A DNA stretch of 64,000 nt from Mikania micrantha (GCA_009363875.1 CM018697.1:49369484-49433483); one strand, 5' to 3'. Positions 10,261 through 21,956 are shown, counted from the first letter of the stretch. Notes: generated by a model not told the origin, from the letters alone. A program made the numbers and translations.

Positions 10261-13200
10261 AAGTGTTGTTATCAGGTACAGCTTCCTCTTCAAACAGTTG
10301 AGGATACTTTAACTTCATGTGATCTTCACGTTCCCAAGTAAACTCGGGCCCGCGTCTTGAATTCCATCGAACCTTTACAATAGGAATACGGCTTCGCCTC
10401 AGTTGTTTAACCTTGCGATCCATAATCTCTAAAGATTCTTCAATGAAATGTAACTGTTCATCGACTTGAATCTCTTCAATTGGAATGACGAGAGACTCGT
10501 CAGCAAGGCATTTCTTTAAGTTTGAGACGTGAAATACGTCATGCACACCACTGAGTTCATCTGGTAATCTCAGTCGATAAGCTACAGGACCTATACGTTC
10601 GATGATCTCGAACGGTCCCACGTATCGTGGTGCCAATTTGCCTTTCTTTCCAAAGCGTACCACGCCTTTCCATGGGGATACCTTTAACATTACATGATCT
10701 CCCACTTGGAATTCCAACGGCTTGCGCCGTTTGTCGGCGTAGCTCTTTTGTCTGCTCCTAGTTGCTTGTAGTCTTCTTTGAATCTGAGCTATCTTGTCAG
10801 TGGTTTCTTGTATTAGTTCTGGCCCCGTTATTCGATTGTCTCCAATTTCAGTCCAACAAATCGGTGATCGACATTTCCGGCCATAAAGAGCCTCGAATGG
10901 TGCACATCCGATACTGCTGTGGTAACTGTTATTGTAGGAGAATTCAATCAGTGGCAAATGGGAATCCCAATTCCCACCGAAGTCTAGAACACAGGTTCTC
11001 AACATGTCCTCTAGGGTTTGAATAGTACGTTCGCTTTGGCCATCCGTTTGTGGGTGGTAAGCTGTACTCAGATTCAACTGTGTCCCTAGAGATTTCTGTA
11101 ATGATTGCCAGAACCTTGATGTAAATCTGCTATCTCGATCAGAAATAATAGACAATGGCACACCATGGCGTACCACTATCTCGTTTATGTACAATCTCGC
11201 CAGTTTATCCATCGTGAAAGTCTCACGCATTGGCAAGAAATGAGCAGATTTTGTTAAACGATCAATGATTACCCAAATCGTATCATGACCACTGGAAGTG
11301 CGGGGTAGCTTGGTAATGAAATCCATAGCTATTTGTTCCCACTTCCAGAGCGGAATTTCAGGCTGTTCCAGTAGACCAGACGGTCTCTGGTGTTCCGCCT
11401 TTACCTTCGCACACGTAAGACACTGACCGACATACTCGGCTATGTCTTTCTTCATTCCCGGCCACCAATAAAACCCACGCAAGTCTTGGTACATTTTATC
11501 AGCGCCTGGATGAACAGAGTATTTAGTCTTGTGTGCTTCATCGAAGATAAGTTTCCTCAATTCATCTACCGCAGGGATCCATATACGTTCCTTGTAGTAG
11601 ATCATTCCATCGGACTTTGTGTCAAACTGTTTCTCTGCTCCGCAATCAAGTTCCCTCTTCAGATTATCTCGGTCAAGTGCTTCTTGCTGTGCTTGAACAA
11701 TCTTGTCACTTAAACTGGTCTGCACAGTTATCCCCATTGCTCTAACACGTAGGGGTTTGACCCGTTCCTTCCGGCTTAAGGCGTCAGCTACAACGTTCGC
11801 CTTTCCCGGATGGTACTTGATCACACAATCATAATCATTCAGAAGTTCAACCCAACGACGCTGTCGCATGTTGAGCTCCTTCTGATCAAAGATGTGTTGC
11901 AGACTTTTGTGATCAGTGAATATGGTACACTTGGTGCCATATAAGTAATGTCTCCAAATCTTCAGTGCGAAAATTACAGCTCCCAGTTCAAGATCATGAG
12001 TAGTGTAATTCTTCTCATGAATCTTTAACTGTCTTGATGCATAGGCTATGACTTTATCCCGTTGCATTAATACACAACCGAGTCCCTGATGGGAAGCATC
12101 ACAGTATACAACAAAATCATCACAGCCTTCTGGGAGAGATAGAATTGGAGCATCACATAATTTCTGTTTCAAGGTCTGAAAAGCATCTTCTTGTTTCTGC
12201 TCCCAGACAAACGGTTCACTTTTCTGAGTTAGCTTAGTGAGAGGCAAAGCTATTTTAGAAAAGTTTGAGATAAACCTTCTATAATAACCCGCCAATCCCA
12301 GAAAAGACCGTATCTCCGTTGGTGTCTTTGGAGTGTCCCAATTCTTTATCGCTTCAATCTTGGCAGGGTCTACATGAATTCCCTCGCTGTTGACCACATG
12401 ACCCAGAAATTGAACTTCTCTTAGCCAAAACTCACATTTAGAGAATTTGGCATAGAGTTTCTCTTCTTTCAACAGCTCCAAGATTTTTCTAAGGTGTTGC
12501 TCATGTTCTGTTTTGGTCTTGGAATAAATCAGTATGTCATCAATAAAGACAATGACAAACTGATCCAAGTACGGCTTGCACACTCGGTTCATGAGGTCCA
12601 TGAAAACCGCTGGTGCATTTGTCAATCCGAAGGGCATCACCATAAATTCGTAATGCCCGTATCTGGTTCGGAAAGCCGTCTTCGGTATGTCTTCATCTTG
12701 AACTCTCAACTGATGATATCCAGACCGCAAGTCAATCTTAGAGAAGTATTGAGCTCCTTGCAGTTGGTCAAACAAATCATCAATCCTCGGTAATGGATAC
12801 CGATTCTTGATGGTTAGTTTGTTCAGTTCACGGTAATCTATACACATTCTGAATGATCCGTCTTTCTTCTTCACGAACAAGACCGGAGCTCCCCAAGGTG
12901 AGTAGCTCGGTCTGATGAAACCCTTGTCAAGTAGCTCCTGTAACTGATTAGACAATTCCTGCATCTCTGAAGGTGCTAACCTGTAAGGAGATTTAGCAAC
13001 AGGAGTTGCTCCAGGAATTAAGTCAATACGAAATTCTACCGGTCGCGCAGGTGGCAAACCTGGTAGGTCTTCGGGGAATACTTCAGGATATTCTTTCACT
13101 ACTGGTACATCTTGAATCTTCTTCTTGTCTTTCTCCTTTTCCACCACATGAGCCAGGAATGCTATGCACCGCTTCTGTAGACACTTACGCGCCTTTATGC

Positions 13201-14953
13201 AAGAAATGATTTTGACACTTCGCTTTGCTTGATCCCCTTTAACTTCCAATACACGATCACTCGGCAATGGAATTCGAAGCAGCTTCTCAGAACAGATGAC
13301 TTCCACTCGGTTAGATGAGAGCCAATCCATTCCAACAATGATGTCAAAACTACCCAGCTCCATCGGTATCAAATCGATGGTAAATGTAAAATCATTTAGT
13401 GTCAATGGGCAGTTCCTATAAACTGTGCTAACTGTGACCTGTTTCCTGTTAGCTACTTCTATAATGTAAGGGGAGTCTAACTGTTCCTCTATGGACTCTA
13501 GTTGACATGCAAAGTCGGTAGAGATAAAACTCTGATCCGCACCAGTATCAAATAAGACAGATGCACAAAAGTCATGTAAGAGAAACGTACCAGTGACCAC
13601 ATTTGGGTCCTGGCGTGCAGCTGGTGCTCCGATAGCAAAGGCTCGTCCACGGGGTGCTTGAACTGCTGGTTGTGCCTTCTTCGGGCAGTTCTTCGCAAAG
13701 TGGCCTTGTTCGCCACAGTTATAGCATCCACCATGGTTCTGATTAGCTGGTGGAGGAAGAGCCAAAGCAGCATTGTTGACTGCTTGATTAGGAGTCATCC
13801 TACAGTGTTGGACCCAATGGCCCTTTCTTCCACATCCCGTGCAATGCTTGCAGGGAGTGTCAGCAGTGTGGTGATACTGACACTTGGCACACAAAGGAAA
13901 CGTGCCAGTGTAGGGCTTGCGGTTGGGGTTTTGTGGTGCTGCTGCTATTTGTTGCAGAGGTGTGGCCACCGCGTAGTTCTTGATGGTCTTCTGTTTCTTC
14001 TTTTGATGGTGAGAGGGTTTCTTTGAAGATTCTGCTTTGTTCTTACTGGGTTCAGCCTCCTTCTTTAGGGCTCCAGAGGCTACCATGAGGTCAGTGAGTT
14101 TCCCAGACAGTCTCACTGCATATTCAACAGTAGTAGGGTTGGCTGAAACAACCATACCCTGAATGCAGGCAGGAAGTCCACCCACATAACGGTCTATCCT
14201 TTTCTCCAGAGTTGGTACCATGTCTGGCACCAAAGCAACTAACTCGTGGTAACGAGTAGTGTAACCCATGTGATCAGCCCCCTTCATCACATGGTTAGAT
14301 AATTCGACCTCCAATTTCTGCAGCTCGTTCTTGGGACAGAACTCTGTTCGCAGCAGTGTCTTGAAATCTTCCCATGGCATGGCCATGGCTTCTTCTCTTC
14401 CTCGAGCATTAATCTGACCGTTCCACCAGGTCAGAGCCCGTTTGTTGAATGTTCCCGCTGAGTAACGGACCTTGTGATGTTCGGGGCAGCTGCAAAGATC
14501 CAATGTTGCCTCAATCTTCTCAGTCCATTGGATTAGTCCAACGGCGCCTTCAGACCCACTGAAACTGGGTGGCTTACATCCTACAAAGGACTTGTAGGAG
14601 TAGTGAGATGAATCTCCAGTATTTCCACTGGCTTCTCCTGATGTGTTGCCAGTGTTGAGGATCTCATTACGAAGACGAAGGAACATCTCCGGTATTGCCT
14701 CTTTCATCTGATTCGTCATCTGGCTACTCAGTAACGTCACTAGAGCGATAGTAGCAGGATCCATGGTCGGTACTGTGCCCGAACCAGATGCTTGAGTAAT
14801 CAATGGAGGAGGGGGAGGAGGAGGTGGAGGAGGTGGTGGTGGAGAGTCGTTCGGAGACGGTGTTGAGGAGTGTGGAGCCAAGTCTTGAGGTGGTAGCTGT
14901 ATCAAGGGAGGTTGTCTTCGTGGAGGCATTCTGATCATAACCAATAAAGTCAT
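10259..14953 (-). CDS. Gag-pol polyprotein of Tekay element A, intact
   Basis: One uninterrupted frame of up to 1564 codons; translation probably starts at MIRMPPRRQ or MPPRRQ, 6-9 codons inside. It encodes the capsid and all enzymes needed to copy and insert the element. Approximate residues: proline run 38-50; gag domain 120-290; zinc knuckles CTGCGRKGHWVQHC (about 375) and CYNCGEQGHFAKNC (about 408); aspartic protease FDTGADQS (about 466); reverse transcriptase with FVKKKDGSFRMCIDYRELN and the active site FIDDIL (about 802); RNase H from YCDASHQG (about 948); integrase HHCC from HPGADKMY (about 1145), then D in AMDFITKLP (1205), D in SDRDSRF (1267) and E in GQSERTIQ (1303); GPY/F module RYVGPFEI (about 1443); and a chromodomain-like tail DRKVKQLRR...EFTWERED (about 1505-1555). 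All catalytic residues checked are present, so activity is plausible but unproven. Confidence 0.95.
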   Translation of the reverse strand: MTLLVMIRMPPRRQPPLIQLPPQDLAPHSSTPSPNDSPPPPPPPPPPPPPLITQASGSGTVPTMDPATIALVTLLSSQMTNQMKEAIPEMFLRLRNEILNTGNTSGEASGNTGDSSHYSYKSFVGCKPPSFSGSEGAVGLIQWTEKIEATLDLCSCPEHHKVRYSAGTFNKRALTWWNGQINARGREEAMAMPWEDFKTLLRTEFCPKNELQKLEVELSNHVMKGADHMGYTTRYHELVALVPDMVPTLEKRIDRYVGGLPACIQGMVVSANPTTVEYAVRLSGKLTDLMVASGALKKEAEPSKNKAESSKKPSHHQKKKQKTIKNYAVATPLQQIAAAPQNPNRKPYTGTFPLCAKCQYHHTADTPCKHCTGCGRKGHWVQHCRMTPNQAVNNAALALPPPANQNHGGCYNCGEQGHFAKNCPKKAQPAVQAPRGRAFAIGAPAARQDPNVVTGTFLLHDFCASVLFDTGADQSFISTDFACQLESIEEQLDSPYIIEVANRKQVTVSTVYRNCPLTLNDFTFTIDLIPMELGSFDIIVGMDWLSSNRVEVICSEKLLRIPLPSDRVLEVKGDQAKRSVKIISCIKARKCLQKRCIAFLAHVVEKEKDKKKIQDVPVVKEYPEVFPEDLPGLPPARPVEFRIDLIPGATPVAKSPYRLAPSEMQELSNQLQELLDKGFIRPSYSPWGAPVLFVKKKDGSFRMCIDYRELNKLTIKNRYPLPRIDDLFDQLQGAQYFSKIDLRSGYHQLRVQDEDIPKTAFRTRYGHYEFMVMPFGLTNAPAVFMDLMNRVCKPYLDQFVIVFIDDILIYSKTKTEHEQHLRKILELLKEEKLYAKFSKCEFWLREVQFLGHVVNSEGIHVDPAKIEAIKNWDTPKTPTEIRSFLGLAGYYRRFISNFSKIALPLTKLTQKSEPFVWEQKQEDAFQTLKQKLCDAPILSLPEGCDDFVVYCDASHQGLGCVLMQRDKVIAYASRQLKIHEKNYTTHDLELGAVIFALKIWRHYLYGTKCTIFTDHKSLQHIFDQKELNMRQRRWVELLNDYDCVIKYHPGKANVVADALSRKERVKPLRVRAMGITVQTSLSDKIVQAQQEALDRDNLKRELDCGAEKQFDTKSDGMIYYKERIWIPAVDELRKLIFDEAHKTKYSVHPGADKMYQDLRGFYWWPGMKKDIAEYVGQCLTCAKVKAEHQRPSGLLEQPEIPLWKWEQIAMDFITKLPRTSSGHDTIWVIIDRLTKSAHFLPMRETFTMDKLARLYINEIVVRHGVPLSIISDRDSRFTSRFWQSLQKSLGTQLNLSTAYHPQTDGQSERTIQTLEDMLRTCVLDFGGNWDSHLPLIEFSYNNSYHSSIGCAPFEALYGRKCRSPICWTEIGDNRITGPELIQETTDKIAQIQRRLQATRSRQKSYADKRRKPLEFQVGDHVMLKVSPWKGVVRFGKKGKLAPRYVGPFEIIERIGPVAYRLRLPDELSGVHDVFHVSNLKKCLADESLVIPIEEIQVDEQLHFIEESLEIMDRKVKQLRRSRIPIVKVRWNSRRGPEFTWEREDHMKLKYPQLFEEEAVPDNNT

Positions 14954-15105
14954 CGATTAGTGCAATGATCGAATACAGAAGACAATATGCAAATAAGTCT
15001 TAAGTCCTATGTTCTCTATATGCAGGGTCCCTAGGTTATAGTCTAGGCCAAACCATTTAAATAAGTGACCTATATTTCTCTATAACCATGGCTCTGATAC
15101 CAATC
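14954..15105 (-). promoter_or_regulatory. Primer-binding site and short leader of element A
   Basis: On the minus strand the 5' LTR ends GTGTGACA and is followed by GA and then TTGGTATCAGAGCCATGG (15087-15103). The TGGTATCAGAGC part is the usual plant site for the initiator-methionine tRNA primer. About 130 bp of non-coding leader separate it from the gag start. Confidence 0.88.
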
Positions 15106-18100
15106 TGTCACACCCCGAGCCGGCGGGGTAGGATCAGGTTCCCCCGTCGGGCGGAATGTTCCCGGGGCGCGATATCGGGAGTGATAATCAGGAGTGATCA
15201 GATTGTTACATTGCACATGATATAAATGAGAAATGCTAATTTAAAATAGAATTACAAAGTTAAATTACAGCAGTAACGTTTATAATTTAACAATGTAAAT
15301 CTATTGTAAAACATCAATAAATGACTATCTTGTATTTACACAAGATATACAAAATAATTTATATCATGATGTCTTCAAAAGTATGCAGGTCCAAAATACT
15401 AGTCTTCTATCTGAAGTCCTAGTCCAAAAGAAATGACTTCCTAATTGACCTGTTCGTCACCTGAGAAGTCATGCAAAAATAAAGGTCAACACATGGTTGG
15501 TGAGTTCATATAGTTTAGTATTTGAAAATGATTTGAAAATGATTTGAAAATGATTTGAAAATGATTTGAAAACCTCCTTTGGTAAAGACCCTAACCTCAT
15601 TAACTTCACATGTAATATCCAAATCGGTATGCTTATATATAGGGCATATGTAGGGTCGAGCTTACCGCCCGCCCAGCCAACATCCCACCACATACTAATT
15701 CACATATGACACTGTTGTTAATGATAATTAAGCATTTTTACCCATAACACAATCCCATATGTACCTCTGTTTATAGTTCCTGTCATTACAATCATTTGAA
15801 ATCCCTGTTGATTCCTTAAGTTCATCATACAATATGATTAACCACACAATTGTATAAACAGTTATAAATGCTTAATTAAACAAGTAAATAAACATTTAAT
15901 AAAATCTAAGTCCTTATGATTGGGGCCTATGGTCATACTCGAGTAGACTAGTCTGTCAATCTAGGTACTTAGTAGTTAGGGAAACTGCAAATATCCTCAA
16001 ACATACGACCTACAAATCAAACGGTCTAGCTAGGACTTCTTGAAATGTAGGGTTTTTGTTTCGTCTGTTTTGGCATATGTTATCTCTGATATTTCCCAGG
16101 TTTTCCCTTGAAAATGATTTATTGATTCGTCTGATTCTGTTACAAGATGTACTTAACTTGTTGATCATAGAATACTAGATTCATGGATCAATTGTACACT
16201 TGATTCATTGTTCAACAAACACTTAGTTTGTATAACATTGAATATAGTCTTTGCAAAGATTGGTTCGTTTGATTCGTTGAAATCCCACACTTGTTTCGTC
16301 AAAATGTTTCGCATGATTTGTTGAACTCACCCACTTGATTTGTCAAAATGTTTCACTTGATTCATTGAAATCACCCATTTGATTCGTCAAAATGTTTCGT
16401 TTGATTCATTGAACTCACACACTTGATTTGTTAAAAATGTTTCCTTTGACTCGTTTGAAATGTTATGTTTTGTTTGAAAGGTTTAGTTAAATTGATTATT
16501 CACTTAATTTATAAGGAATAACTTAGTAAAACCTGTATAAAATATTCCTAGATATGATCCAGGATAACATTCATATATGTAAAACATATAAATTTAAAAG
16601 CATTTAAGTAAACAATTTAAATAACAGTTTACGCATGCTTCTCAGCCCCGCGTTTTAAAACAAAAAGTTAGAAAAGGGGCAATGAACTCACCTGTGCTGC
16701 TATGTAATTTGATCTAACACAAAATGCGCGCTCCTGTATGTAAGCTAAGTTTCTTCGGTTCCTGAGTTATTTTATAAGAATTCGAATATCATAAGTACGC
16801 GTAGTAGTCGTTGTGCCTAAGACCTTGAGTCTTGTTGTATGTGCAACTAAGTGTCTTAGTACTAAGTGTATCTAAGATCTACTCTATCTTAATTACCCTT
16901 CTTATGATCCCAATTCCCATGATTAGTTACTTAGTTGTAATAAATTACCTTTACATTTTTAGAAATTTCGGCAGAGTTTCCTTTGTATTTTGAGCAAATC
17001 CAGACAATTATATTGTCTATTTTATAACAAGTTCCCAATTCAATTTATTCAAAGTAAGTAATTTAAATCAAACGTTACAATTTAACTTCCATTTAAAATC
17101 ATTTAATTAATTCTAACAAGTTCCAATTAAGTTCCTTTTTATTAAGATCTCATAATTTCTTATTTCAATTAAACATTTGTATATGTTGGGCCTTAGTTGG
17201 CCCATTGAGTCCATATCAACTCGTTTAGTAGTCTTTGATATTCAATGACTTCCCTTGATGTATGAAATTTGTAAATTTAATACCAGTCATCCCCACTAGA
17301 TCGTTAGGGTGTTTAACTAGAACCCATTTCCAACCTGTACATGGTGTCATTTATCCATAATGAGTGCTTCCTAATTATATAGGTTTATCAAATAAAACCC
17401 TAATTATAATCCCATGCACACACACATGAACTATCTATCCATGCATGCAACGTATTGGATTCATACCTCATTAGAACTTAGGTTAATGACTAACTAACCA
17501 TTTTTTTAGATTATTACCACTAGTTTTATTGATCCTAGTCCCATCTCGACTTCATTAATCGATTTCTAGGCTTTGCATGAAATCCAAGGCAGCGAACCTT
17601 ATGAGGTTCTAAGTAGGGTTCGGCTAATTCAACCCCTCCCACGAACCTTCATGGTTCGGCCAGGCTAGCTCACAAATCCTAGGGTTTGTCCCGTGGCTCG
17701 CATCTAAGGAGGTTCGCTTCTAACTAGGTGAGGGTGCGGCCAACTTAAAGAGTTCGGCCATATCAATGATTACACAGGTTCGCACAAGCACAGGGTTCGT
17801 CATGTGATGAAGGTTCGACCGGACATGTGGGGTTCGGCTGGCTTAAACCAGATTCTATTGAAGGCTCGTTGACCTTGGGTTCGTGAGTTGCATGGCCATG
17901 GTTCGGCCATGCAGGGTTCGGTCCCAATAGTTCGTGACATTTAGGCTCGTCAGCATGTTGAGGGTTCGTTGTAGTCGAGGGTTCGGTTGCAGGAGATGGT
18001 TCGGTGCAGGTGGTCCAGGGTTCGGCGGCAGGTGGGCACAGGTTCGTTGCAGGAGTCTCCCACTTGGTTGCAGGGTTCGTTACTCAGAAAATGGTTCGGC

Positions 18101-19239
18101 CATGTTTGTAGGGGTTCGGCCGGCGAAGCTGCATCATTTTTCCAGCTCCTTAGCTCACGAACCTGTAAAGATCTTGGTGTTTCCAGCATCGTTTTAACTA
18201 GCTAAACCTGTTACAAACTCATTCTAACAGATTCTAACCCATGTGATAACCCAATCTACGTGTTCTAGGTGCTTTAGTGCCGATTTAAACAACAAAACCA
18301 ATTGAACTCGTGAAAACCCTAGAAAAACGAATTTTAAGTGGATGTTTACCTCAAATCCCACGGTTAATTACTTGTTTTTCTTGTACTTCTGGAATCTACA
18401 CGATGAGGGGAACGTCTTGACACCAACTTTGCTTGAATCCACCGGGGTTTGGACCTCCAAATCTTAGAAAGAAGATAGTTTCTTTGTGAAGAACTAGAGA
18501 GAGAGAGAGAAAACGTGATGAAGAGAGAGAGGGAGGTTGGTGAGGGTTATTATGGCAATTTAATGCCATAATAAAGGATACCATCTCACCCGGTTAGTCG
18601 GTCTCGTTCGGTTTCGCGTATTATGTCGTATCGCGTAGTTTACGCCACGAAACGACACGGTTATAAAATTAGAAATCTTTTAATTATTCAAGGTTGTAAT
18701 TCCTAATAAATTAACTAATATCTTCTTATTTATTAAAAATTTAAAACAAAATTAACTGTTTAAATCGAAATGTACGGTCGTCGCGCGTATTCGTTCGAAT
18801 CGTCACCCGTACGAACACGACGATAACTATACTTTTCAATCTTGTTTTCTAATTTAAGAACATCACTCAGAACGTTAAACTTTCAGATTTATTCGTACAG
18901 ATCGTCACCTATACGAATAACCCGTAAATTTAGCATTCACATAGCAACATTCGTGTGTTTTGTTCTGTAAAGTCTCACATACGTTTATACATAATAAATC
19001 CTAAGCAAATAATCATATGAGGGTTCTGTGTTGCCAGATAATTATCCGACTCAAGAACCCTTGTTCTGAACTGCGTTTTCTGTTAAATGTTTCTGAAACT
19101 GTTCTATGACAACTCACTATGATAATGATAATTGATATGAATATGAAAAGTACTGAAATGTATATGATCCGTACCTGTTTTACTGTTCATGTACTGTAGA
19201 GATCACTGTTCCGGTGACGGTTCCGGCACTGATGTTACA
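15106..19239 (-). repeat. 5' LTR of Tekay element A (4134 bp)
   Basis: Near-identical partner of 6082-10224. It carries the predicted intron at 15461-16691, the 44-bp tandem array at 16271-16446, the CCGAAC-rich cluster at 17589-18170 and the promoter inverted repeat at 18547-18574. Differences seen by eye include loss of one 11-bp minisatellite unit, a 2-nt insertion near 16930, and a C in place of G that breaks the TCGCGTA/TACGCGA inverted repeat near 18645. Confidence 0.93.
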
Positions 19240-19933
19240 GGGTTTGTTAGTATATCTTGCATGTTTAAGAACTAGTTAAAGTCTTTGTGAAAAGACCAAG
19301 ATTAGGTAATTTGAACATAGTCTTGTATGCTAAATCCAAGATGAATTACCTGTCTATCCCTTGCATATCATGCAGTGAGACTTTCCTTTCCGTGAGGTAG
19401 ATAGTCTTTAGGATAAACCATTGATGGGTTGGTTAACTTGTGAGAGTAATTAACCTAAACCGGTGTTTAAGATACTTATAGACAATTTAGTTGAAATCTT
19501 TGAAAATGGTTAAAGAATCTCTAATTTGTTGATAAGCAAATATTTAAAGATCCCGGTTCCAAACATAAGTTCCATAATCAGTCTAAACACATTAGACATG
19601 TATAAAGTAAACCCTAGGTAGTCACTTCATCATTCGTGAGTTTTAGTTGCATTTGCCTGTTGGAGTCTTAATTTGATTTTCTAGATTTTATTAATTTCAT
19701 TTTAATCAGTTATCTACAAAACCCCCCTTTCAAACATTTAATTTAATTTAATCCTTTTGTATAGATAAGTCCTTGAATTTATTTTGCACTTTCTATAGGA
19801 GTCTGTGGGTTCGATATCCGGACTTGCTTTTCTGTACTACTTTTCGATAGGTTCACTGAGTCTAGAGTATTACTTAGTGTCTAGGTTAGTTTTGATTTTT
19901 ATTAGTATTAATTAAACTACTTTGCACACATCA

Positions 19934-21111
19934 CCTTGCTGTTATGAGTGTGTGTCGTAAGGTATTTCCAGAAGCTGCAAAATATCTCTGCAGATGGCAC
20001 ATAGACGAAAAGATTGCAAAACATTGCAAGGACAGCTTTTCGGATGCAGACTGGAAGAAATTCAAAGGTCGTTGGCCGAATTTGTGTAACTCTCCGACAG
20101 CAGGGTTATACGACTATAACTACAACCGTTTGTACGAAAGACTTATTAAAGACAACAAAAAAAGTAAGCATCATATACCATCATCATTGTCATCATATCA
20201 TCATTGGTTTTTTGTTTCATTTCAGGGGTTCTGGAATATCTGACGCACTCCTGGTTACACAGTTACAGAGATATGTTTGTAACAGCATAGAGAAATAGAA
20301 CGCGCAAATTTGGTCAAAGTACAACGAACCGGGTGGAAAGTCAGCACTCAAACCTAAAAAGATACCTCAGATCAACAAACAGAACGCTTGCCTCGCTTGT
20401 CGGTTTCGTAAATGAAATCGTACAATCATAGGAGGTAAAAATTAATCACAATTTTAAAACGAGCTTGATTAAAACTATGGGTCATCATAAACTACCAATA
20501 TTTGATAACCTTTGAGGAAAGTTGTCCCATAAAGCTCTTGATTTGTTGGTCGAGGACAAAGAAAAAGTAAGGGTTATGCGCGACTCAAATATGTCGTGTG
20601 GCCACCAGCTTTGGACGAGTTGTGGGTCGTCGTGCGCTTGTCATATATCAAAATACTTAAACACAGGTTCATAATACTAAATCTACATCTTACATGTTTC
20701 ACACATAGTTACTGGTGTATTATTATTAATTATAAATTATGTAGATATGAAGATACCACTTTCAGAGATAGACATATTTTGAACAAAACTAACCACAAAT
20801 AACCCAACACTATTAGAAGAAGAAGAAGAAATTGATATTATAGGACAAATGAGTTTGGTTACAGAAGATATAAATTCCAAACCTCCTGAGGTAAAAAAGA
20901 GTCTAATAAAGAAGCACCTGTCGCAGGTATTTCAAATAAAAGCGACAAAAAGACAACTTTAGTTCAAAAAGATACACGTGGTCATCCAACTTTAAAAGCA
21001 CAGAAACTAAAAGAGCAAGACGTTGTAAAAGATAGCTTAGCGTCCCAACATAGTACGTTAGAACTTTCAAGGCATAGTTTGTTTACAGTTACGACCGAGA
21101 AGAGTCAGAAA
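19934..21111 (+). pseudogene. MULE (Mutator-like) transposase remnant, 5' end cut off by the Athila-like element
   Basis: The frame opens directly at the Athila LTR boundary with LAVMSVCRKVFPEA and continues YLCRWHIDEKIAKH, a typical MULE transposase motif (FPxAxxLLCRWHI). A short intron, 20164-20225 (GTAAGC...TTTCAG), restores the frame with correct phase (AAG-AGG-GTT). Exon 2 has TTNRVESQHSNLKRYL, also diagnostic. Further on, KALDLLVEDKEKVR and a Cys-rich SCGHQLW...SSCACHISKYL resemble the zinc-binding tail, and a basic C-terminus DTRGHPTLKAQKLKEQ follows (about 20970-21015). In-frame stops (TAG after FVTA near 20287, TAG near 20427, TGA near 20513) disable it. The N-terminal half should lie on the far side of the Athila element, beyond the left edge. 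Confidence 0.78.
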
Positions 21112-21956
21112 CCCGTATTTCGGTGCAGTCGTTCCACATCGGGGATTTACTATGAGCCAGAGACCATGACAGAGGCATTCACCCAGGGGCTGACGCAGGG
21201 AGAAGACAGGGTGATGAGGGCTTGGTGGCCTCATATTTTTGACACACCGTTCACTAGCCACCGATTACGTGCGTCGACCATAGGAGATCCTCTGATTCTA
21301 TACATCCACAGGTGCACAATTACGATGATATCAGCACGTGGACAGAGCCAGGATTGGGTGACGACGATAGATTTATTCTATCTTCACTCCTTGATGACTG
21401 GCAGGCCGTGCAACCTTGCACGGTGTTTTGCCTTGTACTACACCTCCTTCTACCACCGTCAGGATCGCGGTACACTGTGGGGAGGCACCTTTGTCACCCA
21501 CCTCGCACACAGCAGGGGGCATGTTTCATTTGCTTCAGGATCTGCAGGCGATCCAGCCACGTAAGTTGGATCGTCTAACGGTCCTGAACATGAAACTTGC
21601 CGCTGACATCCCGGGTCTATGATTGCAGTTTAATGGATCCGATGGTCGTATCCGGCAGCCAGCCCAGTTGGCCGTCGTCCAGTAGCAGTAGCAACAGTAG
21701 CCCGAGGACCATGTTGAGGGGCAGATGCCACAGCACGAGCCAATTCGATAGGAGCCCGTCCAGTCACACCACATGAGGACCCACCTCAGCATCCACCACA
21801 CGTCTACTGTGCGGTGCACCTAACCGAGCCACTAGAGAAGTTGTTGCACCGTGTTGCGGTCCAGTCTAAGAGATTTTACTGGTTACTCGTCGTCAGGCCG
21901 CATGGGAGACACGCATTGAGCGACGGCTCGATCAGCTGGGGGATATGGTCCAGTTC
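21112..21956 (+). pseudogene. Second Athila ORF1-type relic
   Basis: The reading frame from about 21112 to 21564 is weakly but recognisably related to the ORF at 2479-3817. It has an acidic F-x-Q start, then HRLRASTIGDPLILYIHRC and DLFYLHSLMTGRPCNLARC, matching the DPLLRYHRV...DLFCLYYMV spacing of the first. After 21564 the frame is broken, but fragments continue (KLAADIPG; QPAQLAVVQ; QAAWETRIERRLDQLGDM at about 21890-21945). No LTR or other Athila part is attached. The role of the protein is unknown. It ends where a 129-bp segment shared with 33763-33891 begins. Confidence 0.6.

Larger units (their letters stand above)
6082..19239 (-). mobile_element. Tekay/Del-like chromovirus element A, complete and young
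   Basis: This is a complete 13.2-kb LTR retrotransposon on the minus strand. Flanks 6077-6081 and 19240-19244 both read GGGTT, a perfect 5-bp target duplication. The LTRs are 6082-10224 and 15106-19239. Sense ends are TGTAACATCA and GGGGTGTGACA. A primer-binding site, one long gag-pol frame and a polypurine tract lie between them in the correct order. The two LTRs differ by only about a dozen substitutions and two small indels by eye over 4.1 kb. Together with the uninterrupted ORF this indicates recent insertion. The target is the 3' LTR of the Athila-like element. Confidence 0.95.
5122..19933 (+). repeat. 3' LTR of the Athila-like element, split in two
   Basis: The LTR begins TGATGTGT at 5122 right after the polypurine tract and ends ACACATCA at 19933, an exact 8-bp terminal inverted repeat with TG...CA ends. 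It exists as two blocks, 5122-6081 and 19245-19933 (together about 1.65 kb), separated by Tekay element A and its copied GGGTT. Three GTCG-type hairpins lie in the left block: 5345-5362, 5374-5394 and 5466-5480. The 5' LTR lies off the left edge, so the target duplication (expected CCTTG from 19934-19938) cannot be checked. Confidence 0.8.

Noticed and set aside
10762..14026. Several 60-120 codon plus-strand frames opposite element A gag-pol
   Set aside because: Antisense shadows of the long conserved minus-strand ORF.
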